DNA of 29,377 nucleotides from Akkermansia muciniphila (lineage in GTDB: Bacteria; Verrucomicrobiota; Verrucomicrobiia; Verrucomicrobiales; Akkermansiaceae): the NCBI GenBank assembly GCA_004557455.1, contig SFDX01000028.1, positions 1 through 29,377 on the forward strand. The letters are read 5' to 3'. Of this stretch, positions 7,748-14,469 are shown piece by piece. The position numbers and the translations under genes were made by a program. The number at the start of each line of letters is the position of its first letter. Within the stretch, counting starts at the first letter, position 1. A model generated the notes under the pieces. That model made no database searches and was not told the origin of the DNA. It worked only from the letters and a program-made list of their open reading frames with translations.

Positions 7748-8716
7748 TCAAATGAGCTTCAGGCGCACAAGATCCTGGGTATCAATGAGTCCGACGGGCT
7801 GCTTTTGAGCATCGAGCACGACAAGGTCATCGATACGGCGGTCGCGGAGCGTCTTGACCGCCGTGATGGCGAGCTTATCGGCCTCCACATAGACGGGATT
7901 GCGCGTCATCAGCTCCGCCACGGGCTGCGAACCGCAGGCGGGGTTCTTCTGATAGGCGCGAGCGAAGTCGCCGTGCGTAAAGACACCGGCCAGCGTGCCG
8001 TCCTCGTGCACCAGCACACAGGCACCGGCGCGGGCGGAGGTCATGGCGATGATGCACTCCGCCACGGTGGCGGACTCCGGGAGCTTGGCGAACTCCTTGC
8101 GCATGATGTCGCAGATGCGGGTGAGGAGCGCGCGCCCGAGGGAACCGCCGGGGTGGCTGCGGGCGAAGTCCTCCTTCGTGAAATGCCGGGCCTCCAGCAG
8201 GGCCATGGCGAGCGCGTCGCCCATCACGAGCATGGCGGTGGAGGAAGACGTGGGGGCCAGGTTGAGCGGGCAGGCCTCGCGCTCCACACCCGTGTCCAGC
8301 ACCACATCGGAGAGCTGCGCCAGGGTGCTGCCGGTCTTGCCCGTCATGCCGATGATGGTCATGTCGTAGCGCTTGAGGAAGGGCATGAGGGTGAGCAGCT
8401 CCGCCGTCTCGCCCGAGAAAGACATGGCGATGCAGGCGTCCCCGTCCTGCACAATCCCCAGGTCGCCGTGCAGCGCATTCATGGAATCCAACACGATGGC
8501 GGGGGCCCCGGTGGATGTGAGCGTAGCGGCAATTTTATCGCCTACCAAACCGCTCTTGCCGACGCCGACGATGATAATCTTATGCCCGGAGTCAATGGCA
8601 GCGCGCAGGGCCTCCACGGCCTGCACAAATGAATCATCCAGCCGGGCTGCAATGGCCTGCAGCGCGGCGATCTCATCTTCAAAAACCTTCTTCCCGCGTA
8701 TCGTGTGGTCTGTCAT
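7748..8716 (-). CDS. kdsD: D-arabinose-5-phosphate isomerase (KdsD/KpsF family)
   Basis: Converts ribulose 5-phosphate to arabinose 5-phosphate, the first committed step toward Kdo of LPS or capsule. 322 residues from the ATG at 8716; the open extension upstream runs into the promoter. An N-terminal SIS sugar-isomerase domain has IIIVGVGKSGLVGDK (about 49-63), AMSFSGETAELL and PTSSSTAMLVMGDALA. It is followed by HPGGSLGR and two CBS domains (about 200-322: VHEDGTLAGVFTHGD and the final PVGLIDTQDLVRLKLI). Domain order and length match KdsD/KpsF closely. The sequence cannot separate KdsD (LPS) from KpsF (capsule). It has its own promoter; no Kdo genes are adjacent. Confidence 0.93.
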   Translation of the reverse strand: MTDHTIRGKKVFEDEIAALQAIAARLDDSFVQAVEALRAAIDSGHKIIIVGVGKSGLVGDKIAATLTSTGAPAIVLDSMNALHGDLGIVQDGDACIAMSFSGETAELLTLMPFLKRYDMTIIGMTGKTGSTLAQLSDVVLDTGVEREACPLNLAPTSSSTAMLVMGDALAMALLEARHFTKEDFARSHPGGSLGRALLTRICDIMRKEFAKLPESATVAECIIAMTSARAGACVLVHEDGTLAGVFTHGDFARAYQKNPACGSQPVAELMTRNPVYVEADKLAITAVKTLRDRRIDDLVVLDAQKQPVGLIDTQDLVRLKLI

Positions 8717-8744
8717 GGTCAAAAAAGGGGTATCACGTGCCTCC

Positions 8745-8773
8745 ACTGTAGCACACCGGGGGCGGGACTGCAA
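8745..8773 (-). promoter_or_regulatory. Promoter of kdsD
   Basis: Minus strand: TTGCAG (8773-8768), 17 nt, TACAGT (8750-8745). The predicted start is near 8738, with a leader of about 22 nt to the ATG at 8716. Confidence 0.65.
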
Positions 8774-8818
8774 TACCAAAATGCCGCAGGGGAACTTTTT
8801 CTTGCGCGGGCGGGCAGC

Positions 8819-9919
8819 TCAGTCATCCATCAGCCCCACCGCGATCTCATCCGCCAGCAAACGCCCCCGCCGCGTGAGCACCAGCGGAGCCCCTGCCGCG
8901 GCTTGGGTGGCCAGCCCCTCCTGCACGAGCTGCTGCACGAACCCCGCCCTCGCCGGGGGAAGCAGATGCGCCGGCAGGCCCTCATCCGTGCGCAGCATAA
9001 GCCCCAGCAGCTCCGTGCGCCGGGCCGAGGGCGAGAGCTGCTCCGCCTCCCCCGGTGGCAAGCGGTCCGCCGACAGGGCCGCGATGTAGGCCGGCGTGTC
9101 CTCCGCATTGCGGTAGCGCAGCCCCTGCATGGTGCCGCAGGCCCCGGGGCCCAGGCCGCAGTAGTCCTCCCCGCGCCAGCAGGCCAGGTTATGCAGCGAG
9201 CGGCAACCGGGCCGGGCGTAGTTCGAGATCTCGTAGTGCCGGTAACCGGCAGAGGTCAGCAGCTCGTCGGCCAAGGTGAACATTGCCACATCCGTTTCCT
9301 CATCCCCGCCGGCCGCCCCGTAGCGGGCATAGAACGGCGTGTCTTCCTCATAGGTGAGATTGTAGGTCGATAGATGCTGCGGCTGCAGCTCCAGCGCACG
9401 CTCCAGCGTCCGGCGCCACTGCTCCGTACTCTGCCCGGGCAGCGAAAACATCAGGTCCACATTCACCTGCGGCATGCCGACGGCCTGCAACATGCGCACG
9501 CTTTCCGCCGCCTGCTGCGGGGTATGCTGCCGCCCCAGCAGCCGCAGGAGTTCCGGGTCGAAACTCTGCACCCCCAGCGATACCCGCGTGATGCCGAGCC
9601 GCCGCCACTGCTCGGCCTTGGCGGGGGTGAAGGTCGCGGGGTTGGCCTCGAAACTCCACTCCCGCACGCGGCGGAAGTCCACCGTGCGCCGCAGGCCTTC
9701 TACCAGGGTTTCCAGATGCTTGGGCGAGAGCATGCTCGGCGTCCCGCCGCCGAAGTAGATCGTCTCCGGCGCGTACCCCTGCGGCAGTCGCAGCTCGGCC
9801 TCCCGCCCCACCGCCTGCACAAAGCCGCGCAAATCCGTCGCCCCGGGGGTGTGCTTGAAAAAAGCGCAGTACGGGCAAACGCGGTGGCAGAACGGAATGT
9901 GGACGTAGAGGTGGCTCAT
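8819..9919 (-). CDS. hemW: HemW-like radical SAM protein (putative heme chaperone)
   Basis: 366 residues from the ATG at 9919 (MSHLYVHIPFC); an ATG two codons earlier is possible. The radical-SAM cluster motif CxxxCxxC is Cys11-Cys15-Cys18 (CHRVCPYC), followed by AFF as in HemW. Downstream are IYFGGGTPSML, SFEANP, GVQSFD, NVDLMFSLPGQ and the HemW-type C-terminal domain (HNLACWRGEDYCGLGPGAC). Proteins of this family were long annotated as oxygen-independent coproporphyrinogen III oxidase; HemW lacks that activity and binds heme. The CHRVCPYCAFF context favours HemW over HemN. Its promoter is close to the start codon and no heme gene is next to it. Confidence 0.9.
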   Translation of the reverse strand: MSHLYVHIPFCHRVCPYCAFFKHTPGATDLRGFVQAVGREAELRLPQGYAPETIYFGGGTPSMLSPKHLETLVEGLRRTVDFRRVREWSFEANPATFTPAKAEQWRRLGITRVSLGVQSFDPELLRLLGRQHTPQQAAESVRMLQAVGMPQVNVDLMFSLPGQSTEQWRRTLERALELQPQHLSTYNLTYEEDTPFYARYGAAGGDEETDVAMFTLADELLTSAGYRHYEISNYARPGCRSLHNLACWRGEDYCGLGPGACGTMQGLRYRNAEDTPAYIAALSADRLPPGEAEQLSPSARRTELLGLMLRTDEGLPAHLLPPARAGFVQQLVQEGLATQAAAGAPLVLTRRGRLLADEIAVGLMDD

Positions 9920-9930
9920 GTGCAAGGCCC

Positions 9931-9959
9931 ATTGTATACGCCCGCACCCGCTCGGGCAA
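9931..9959 (-). promoter_or_regulatory. Promoter of hemW, very close to the start codon
   Basis: Minus strand: TTGCCC (9959-9954), 17 nt, TACAAT (9936-9931, 5/6). The start site should be near 9924, about 5 nt before the ATG at 9919, so the mRNA would be almost leaderless. Confidence 0.7.
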
Positions 9960-10215
9960 TCCTAAAATGCAGCGAGGGGATTTTTCGGCGCTCCTCCGGA
10001 TTGGGCGACCTCCCTCGGGAGAGCGGACTCCCCGCATCTTCCCTTCGGCGATAGGGAATTCTTTATCAGCCGGATGACAGAAATCGGGGGGACTATGTTA
10101 TGTCGTGCCGTCCTCCGGCGGCCTTTGCCCTTTCTTCGGCACGTCAAAATCGCCTGAAAAGCGGGTGTTCCATCAAACTGACGCAATCAAGGCAGTTTAT
10201 CCGAATTGGTACAAC
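9960..10215. other. Intergenic region between the ankyrin gene and hemW
   Basis: No credible gene. Several GC-rich inverted segments are visible, for example CGTGCCG (about 10104) against CGGCACG (about 10137) and CCCTCGGGA near 10014. The region could fold in RNA from either strand and may hold the transcript end of the ankyrin gene, but no hairpin with a T-run is clear. Confidence 0.4.
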
Positions 10216-11403
10216 CTACGCTTCGGTGAAACGGGATAAGATCCCCAGTTCAGCACAGACGGACAGCCAGGGCTCGAGGTCGGCGGGCGGCTCCGCCGTG
10301 CCCGGCAGCTCAAAGATGACGGCTCCCGTCCCGGCGGTCCGCACGGAGCGTTCCAGCTCTGCGCGGAATTGATCGGGGGGTAGTGCCTGAGCACGGTGCG
10401 CCGGAGAGGCGAGGCTCACGAGCAGGCGCCCCGCCTCATCGCGGCGGACGACGGCATGCAGCATTGAGCATCCGCGCGGGAGCGTGTGTATGCCGTTCAA
10501 CTCGAACGGGGCGCACTGCGCCTTCTGCAGCTCACGGATGGCCTTCGCCTGCTCCAAGAGTTCCTCACCGCTCTGTCCGACCTTATTCCGGAGAGCGGGA
10601 TCCGCCCCGCCGTCGATCAGCAGGTGCGCGATTTCGAGTTCTCCGCAGCGCGCGGCTAGGTGCAAGGGAGTGTTGACCTCGGCATCCTGCGCGTTGGGGT
10701 TTGCCCCGGCATCAAGCAGGAGACGCACGAGCTTCGCGCCCTGATGATACGCCTGAAGGGCACCCTCTGAAGCTTCATGCAAGGCTGTTCGGCCACGCTC
10801 GTTGACGGCATGGACGTCCGCGCCGCCCTCCAGCAAGGCCCCGACTCGGGCAAGGGTATAACCGCTGCCGGGATAGGAGTACTCGCATTGCAGAGCTTCG
10901 TATAAGGGAGTGTTTCCCACGGAGTTGCGTGCATTCACAGGGGCTCCGAGCTTGAGGAGAGTGCGCACGGCCGAGTCCTTCCCCCACCAAGCGGCGGTGT
11001 GCAGGGGGGTATTCCCGTGCGCATCCCGAGCACTCACATCCGCGCCGCCGGCGACGAGCGACGCGATCAGCGCGTCGTCCTTCTGTCGGCGCACGGCAAC
11101 GTGCAGAGGCGTCTCTCCCTGCTCATCCCGCACATTAGCGTCCGCCCCGGCCTCGATAAGGAGCCCGGCGATCGCTTCATCCTCCACCCGGTGCAAGGGC
11201 GTTTCCCCGGAGCCGCTTGCCTTGGCATTCGGATCGGCCCCTCGGACAAGGATCTCGCGAACGGCTGCCTGATCCCGGCCGGCTACGGCAGAGTGCAAGG
11301 CGAAGTTGTTCTCCCGCGCGCCGCTTAAGCACAAAAAGCACAGAATGACTACCGGCACCGCAACCGCCGCGAAGGCGATGATTCGCATTTTATTGCATTT
11401 CAT
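10216..11403 (-). CDS. Membrane-anchored ankyrin-repeat protein
   Basis: 395 residues from the ATG at 11403; a Met five codons later is an alternative. Residues about 6-27 form one hydrophobic segment (signal anchor or uncleaved signal; Cys residues are present but no good lipobox). Residues about 32-280 contain seven or more ankyrin repeats with the usual GxTPLHxA and LLxxGADxNxxD pattern (GETPLHVAV, GNTPLHTAA, GRTALHEAS, NTPLHLAARCGELEIAHLLIDGGAD). A C-terminal region of about 110 residues is not recognised. The repeats face the periplasm if the anchor is N-in. It is the last gene of the RHS cluster, 84 nt after its neighbour. Ankyrin proteins occur as immunity factors for secreted effectors, so such a role is possible but unproven. 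Confidence 0.85.
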   Translation of the reverse strand: MKCNKMRIIAFAAVAVPVVILCFLCLSGARENNFALHSAVAGRDQAAVREILVRGADPNAKASGSGETPLHRVEDEAIAGLLIEAGADANVRDEQGETPLHVAVRRQKDDALIASLVAGGADVSARDAHGNTPLHTAAWWGKDSAVRTLLKLGAPVNARNSVGNTPLYEALQCEYSYPGSGYTLARVGALLEGGADVHAVNERGRTALHEASEGALQAYHQGAKLVRLLLDAGANPNAQDAEVNTPLHLAARCGELEIAHLLIDGGADPALRNKVGQSGEELLEQAKAIRELQKAQCAPFELNGIHTLPRGCSMLHAVVRRDEAGRLLVSLASPAHRAQALPPDQFRAELERSVRTAGTGAVIFELPGTAEPPADLEPWLSVCAELGILSRFTEA

Positions 11404-11487
11404 AAGTGTAACCCGGGAAGCTCGTTGCCGCAGGAGGAAAAAGCAAGCACCCCATAACTCCGGTCGCATCCGAAAGGGTGACGTGGA

Positions 11488-12069
11488 CTATTTCTTTGAT
11501 TGCGCGTCTCGGAACTTTCTGAAATAACTCGCCTCCATCTCATTGAGAAAAGTCAAACGACCGTCACTTGATACCTTCTTGAGTTCCAGAAGATAGTGAT
11601 AGGCTCGCGGTGTTCTCAATTTACAAAGATGCATGATGATATCATCATAAACATTATACATGATATTCGAGCGAAATGTTGTTTCGTGGGGGGTTACCTC
11701 GCGGAATTTCAGTATGGTCAGATAAAGCAGTTTTTCATCCCGCACACCTTTGAATACGCCGCGCATTTTCTCCATCGTCTTCAATGTGAAAGCACGGTGC
11801 TCAGAGAGGCTCCTATGTCCTCTTGCTTCGCATTCTCGGTCATACTGCGTCGCCATATGCAGTAGCTTCTTTGCCATCTCGGTCGCCTCATCCTGTACTG
11901 AGATGGAACCCCGTGCTCTCTTACCCTCGGGCTCCGAAGCTCGCCGTAGAACCCGAACTTCTTCATCTGCCGCATGGAAGAGCCCGGTGGCATCATCTGC
12001 AAATACAACAGCGTTTGCCCCTAATGCTCCTGATATAGCTACCAACAAAAAACAGTGCCTCATGTTCAT
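11488..12069 (-). CDS. Secreted protein of unknown family; candidate periplasmic immunity protein of the orphan RHS tip
   Basis: 193 residues. The ATG at 12069 overlaps the stop of the RHS tip gene in an ATGA junction (4 nt), so the two are translationally coupled; an ATG at 12063 is also possible. The N-terminus is a signal peptide (MNMRHC, hydrophobic core to about residue 22, cleavage near VFA-DD). The mature protein is charged and mainly helical (EATEMAKKLLHMATQYD, MEKMRGVFKGV) with a Lys-rich end. No enzyme motif. Position directly after a toxin-like gene, coupling, small size, and an export signal matching a wall-targeting toxin all fit a periplasmic immunity protein. That is inference from context; I do not recognise the family. 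Confidence 0.75.
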   Translation of the reverse strand: MNMRHCFLLVAISGALGANAVVFADDATGLFHAADEEVRVLRRASEPEGKRARGSISVQDEATEMAKKLLHMATQYDRECEARGHRSLSEHRAFTLKTMEKMRGVFKGVRDEKLLYLTILKFREVTPHETTFRSNIMYNVYDDIIMHLCKLRTPRAYHYLLELKKVSSDGRLTFLNEMEASYFRKFRDAQSKK

Positions 12070-13205
12070 TTAGGTGATTCTTCTTTTTTTATTAATTTGA
12101 CAGGTGAATAACCGGTTGCTCCTTGGCTGTTCAGCTCCTCTGTATGCCCGGAATGGTTATTCTGCTCCGACGTGTGCCTTGTAGCTGAAGGGTTTCTCGG
12201 CTGATTCGCAGAGGGATGATGTTCTCTCTGCTTCCGAATATGCCCCTCCATGAGGGCTTCACAGGAACTTTCGCATTCAGTCACATATAGCAATCCAGTA
12301 AATCTCTGATGAGGGTTTCTCGGATTTAAGAACGGGTCTCGCTCCCCTATAGCAATTAACTCTCTTGCAAATCTACTATAATCCTTGCTAAACGGATACT
12401 TCTCATCCGTCTCTATTACATCCGATTTAATAGTAACACACCCATTGCTATGCAACCCTGTATGTATGTTAAACGAATCTCGTTTTTTCAATTTTCCGGA
12501 TGCATCCAAAAGAAACTGCTTCGTAGAGAGGTCCTTCAATGCCACCATATCGTAGCGCATTCCTCCCATGCCGTCGTTTCCGTACAATTTGAACCAATAA
12601 TCATCCGCATGTCTTTTTTTATAATGTGTATCTATCCAATATTCTCCTTCAGGAATAGGACCAACTTCCTCCATATTCTGATAGGCGGATTTGTTCCTAT
12701 ACCCTACATTTCCGGAAAAAACCTTATCTATCGATACCCTTATGGAGGTGTCCTGACTGTCAAAGCCGGAAATTCGCCCTGTATCATATGCAAAACAGAG
12801 CACTGCATACAAACCGAGTGTGTCATGTATGCCTACCGGAAAGTTATCCATTCCTGTATATAAGGCTGCGCGAAAGATGACATTGTAAGGGTCCCGCCCC
12901 GTCCATCTCCCATCCGCCGGGTTGTAGTGGCGGTAGTTGTAGTAGACCAGGCCGAGCTCGCTGTCGTTGTATTCACTGCTCCATTGGATAGGCTGGCCAA
13001 CACTACCGCTTGCTGTCACTCTGCCATGGGGCGTGTAGGTGTAAGCCGTCTTGATGCAGCCATCCGCCCCGAATACCTCGCAGATGTTTTTCGTGAGATC
13101 CCGGCCGTAGGTGTACCGGGCGATAGTGGCGGTCGTCTGAGTTTTTTCTAATACGGAAAGCATCATATTGACTTTACCGATTAATCCGGTTGCGCAGCGA
13201 ACCAT
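12066..13205 (-). CDS. Orphan RHS tip: end of RHS core fused to an L,D-transpeptidase-like (DUF2778/Tlde1-type) toxin domain
   Basis: 379 residues. The first 28 are unlike RHS. Residues 29-106 (ARYTYGRDLTKN ... NPADGRWTGRDP) copy residues just before the tip of the large RHS protein, almost without change. Residues about 132-310 form a different domain: VGPIPEGEYWI (181-191), then FNIHTG and HSNGCVTIKSD with His248, His252 and Cys256. GPIPxGxY plus IHxG plus SxGC is the pattern of the YkuD-related DUF2778/Tlde1 family, wall-acting effectors that exchange or cut peptide stems of peptidoglycan. The last 60 residues are low-complexity. The gene has no signal peptide and starts 2 nt after the preceding stop. 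It is probably a displaced RHS toxin cassette, either silent until recombined or expressed as a small protein. Confidence 0.8.
   Translation of the reverse strand: MVRCATGLIGKVNMMLSVLEKTQTTATIARYTYGRDLTKNICEVFGADGCIKTAYTYTPHGRVTASGSVGQPIQWSSEYNDSELGLVYYNYRHYNPADGRWTGRDPYNVIFRAALYTGMDNFPVGIHDTLGLYAVLCFAYDTGRISGFDSQDTSIRVSIDKVFSGNVGYRNKSAYQNMEEVGPIPEGEYWIDTHYKKRHADDYWFKLYGNDGMGGMRYDMVALKDLSTKQFLLDASGKLKKRDSFNIHTGLHSNGCVTIKSDVIETDEKYPFSKDYSRFARELIAIGERDPFLNPRNPHQRFTGLLYVTECESSCEALMEGHIRKQREHHPSANQPRNPSATRHTSEQNNHSGHTEELNSQGATGYSPVKLIKKEESPK
12891..13117 (-). repeat. Copy B of the RHS core-end repeat (about 227 bp, direct repeat of 15237-15463)
   Basis: Colinear with 15237-15463 at a constant offset of 2346 nt, without gaps. 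The segment 12911-12990 is almost identical to its partner; divergence is concentrated around 12990-13035. The offset is a multiple of three, so both copies are read in the same frame. Confidence 0.9.
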
Positions 13206-13207
13206 TT

Positions 13208-14140
13208 TCAGTCAGCAAACTGCAATTCCACTGAATGGTATGGAACCGCTACAATACGGGGCCGATTTGACATTATTGTTCGAATAAGCTCTTCAATACG
13301 GGATTTGAACTCTATGCCGTATTTAAGTGTCAATACATAGGAATCATTGTATGGAAAATAGTCAAATGTTTCTATCATCGCAGTGTCGGAAATCATAATA
13401 ATTTCCGCTACACACTGCTCATCATCAAAAAAGGGGTGAACACAATCATGAGGGACGAGCGGGAGATTCTGCCTCATAAAACACTGCTTCCAACGATCAA
13501 AATCAAATCTCAAGTGTTGAGACCTGCATAGGCACTCAGGTATGGCGAAAAAGGGTTCCACCTCTTTCGGGTTATCGCTTGGTTGCAATCTGAGCTGCAC
13601 GAAATCTACCGATGTAACTTCTGAGACCAGATACGATGGATATTGAGCAATGAACCATGATTCCAGCTGCAGCATTGCTCCGGGGACAACTATATATGAT
13701 AAGTTAAGGGGATAGTCTGCCGGCATTGCATGAATGCGTACAGATATTTCTGCATAAATAGGATTGCCCTTTATCAGCTCCGGCGTGAGTCCGTGCCTTC
13801 TTGCATAATCCTTGGGATAGAAATAAAAACTCCCCGATTCCTTCCCCGTATGTCTCATGCAAATGACGGAAGCATTCTCGAAAAAATACAGAGAATCCGT
13901 TTGTGAATAATAGCCTCCCATTATACGTCCCGCATGCTCATCTGTCGGAAAAGTGTATTTCCTGTTTTTGAAAAACCGTCTGAAAATATATGAAGGCCTT
14001 TCATATACAAGTGCAGAGGGCGGCAATTCCTCTAAACGGAGAATATCCCGCTCCCTCAAAGCATAGAAGCCGTCATGGTTTGCTATAATGACACAGGGCT
14101 CTTTGCAATAAGGGGCGTAATAGATATGATTTGTATGCAT
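13208..14140 (-). CDS. 310-residue protein of unknown family; candidate immunity protein of the large RHS toxin
   Basis: 310 residues from the ATG at 14140 (MHTNHIYYAPYCKEP). No signal peptide, no membrane segment, rich in Tyr, Phe, Pro and Cys, moderately acidic; no motif that I recognise. Base composition is clearly AT-richer than the flanking core genes. It sits after the RHS gene, separated from it only by a 294-bp insertion element, and 2 nt before the orphan tip gene, so all are probably cotranscribed. If the insertion is removed, its ATG lies 17 nt after the RHS stop, the standard position of an immunity gene. A soluble cytoplasmic protein would suit a toxin tip that acts in the cytoplasm or from the inner membrane face. 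Function is inference. Confidence 0.75.
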   Translation of the reverse strand: MHTNHIYYAPYCKEPCVIIANHDGFYALRERDILRLEELPPSALVYERPSYIFRRFFKNRKYTFPTDEHAGRIMGGYYSQTDSLYFFENASVICMRHTGKESGSFYFYPKDYARRHGLTPELIKGNPIYAEISVRIHAMPADYPLNLSYIVVPGAMLQLESWFIAQYPSYLVSEVTSVDFVQLRLQPSDNPKEVEPFFAIPECLCRSQHLRFDFDRWKQCFMRQNLPLVPHDCVHPFFDDEQCVAEIIMISDTAMIETFDYFPYNDSYVLTLKYGIEFKSRIEELIRTIMSNRPRIVAVPYHSVELQFAD

Positions 14141-14157
14141 AAGGGGACTATTAATCA

Positions 14158-14166
14158 GAGTATTAT
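14158..14166. repeat. Left copy of a 9-bp target-site duplication
   Basis: GAGTATTAT directly outside the left end of the insertion element; the right copy is GAGTATCAT at 14461-14469, one mismatch. The mismatch changes a TAA to a TGA when read on the RHS strand. Confidence 0.75.
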
Positions 14167-14174
14167 GGTCTGTT

Positions 14175-14459
14175 TCAGATCTGTTTGTAGTAGTCGTTGG
14201 AGGTTTTATGGAGTCTTTGTAGGCTCATGAAGTGCACTTGGCGCATTTTCAGGAACAGGCATTCCATATCAAACAGCCCACAAGCCTTGGATTGGATGCG
14301 TTTGATTGCAGCATTGGCTGATTCTATCCGAGCCGAATTGATCCTGTAGCGTATCCCGTTGATGATCTCATTGAACTTTTCGTTAATGCCCATAAGCAAG
14401 GCTGAACTGTTTTTTGCCATCCGAGGCTGTTCAAAGCCTCGGATGATCTGAAACAGCCC
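14175..14459 (-). pseudogene. C-terminal fragment of an ISL3-family transposase
   Basis: About 94 codons are open from the element end to the stop (14177-14175). RYRINSARIESANAAIKRIQSKACG matches the C-terminal end of the DDE_Tnp_ISL3 catalytic domain, where the last acidic catalytic residue is the Glu in the SxRIES segment. The rest of the catalytic domain and the zinc-finger N-terminus are missing. The fragment is in the same frame as the RHS gene upstream and separated from it by the RHS TGA. Confidence 0.8.
14421..14442. repeat. Subterminal palindrome of the insertion element
   Basis: CCGAGGCT, a 6-nt loop (GTTCAA), AGCCTCGG: a perfect 8-bp hairpin just inside the right terminal repeat. 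It could fold as DNA or in the RHS-strand transcript between the toxin and the downstream gene. There is no T-run. Confidence 0.7.
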
Positions 14460-14460
14460 C

Positions 14461-14469
14461 GAGTATCAT
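14461..14469. repeat. Right copy of the target-site duplication, overlapping the RHS stop codon
   Basis: GAGTATCAT, 8/9 identical to 14158-14166. It contains the RHS stop (TGA, 14468-14466). Confidence 0.75.

Larger units (their letters stand above)
14167..14460 (-). mobile_element. 294-bp deletion derivative (MITE-like) of an ISL3-type insertion sequence
   Basis: The ends carry 15-bp inverted repeats, GGTCTGTTTCAGATC (14167-14181) and GGGCTGTTTCAGATC read inward on the minus strand (14459-14445), 14/15 identical. The flanks are a 9-bp near-perfect duplication. Inside are an 8-bp perfect palindrome close to one end (CCGAGGCT 14421-14428 / AGCCTCGG 14435-14442) and the last part of an ISL3-like transposase gene whose stop lies within the left repeat. 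ISL3 elements make 8-bp duplications, so the exact end may be 14166. Too short to encode a transposase, it could only move with help from a full copy elsewhere. Confidence 0.82.

Noticed and set aside
9960..10140. Possible REP-like repeat with several inverted GC-rich segments
   Set aside because: No second copy is visible in this window, so a repeat family cannot be supported.
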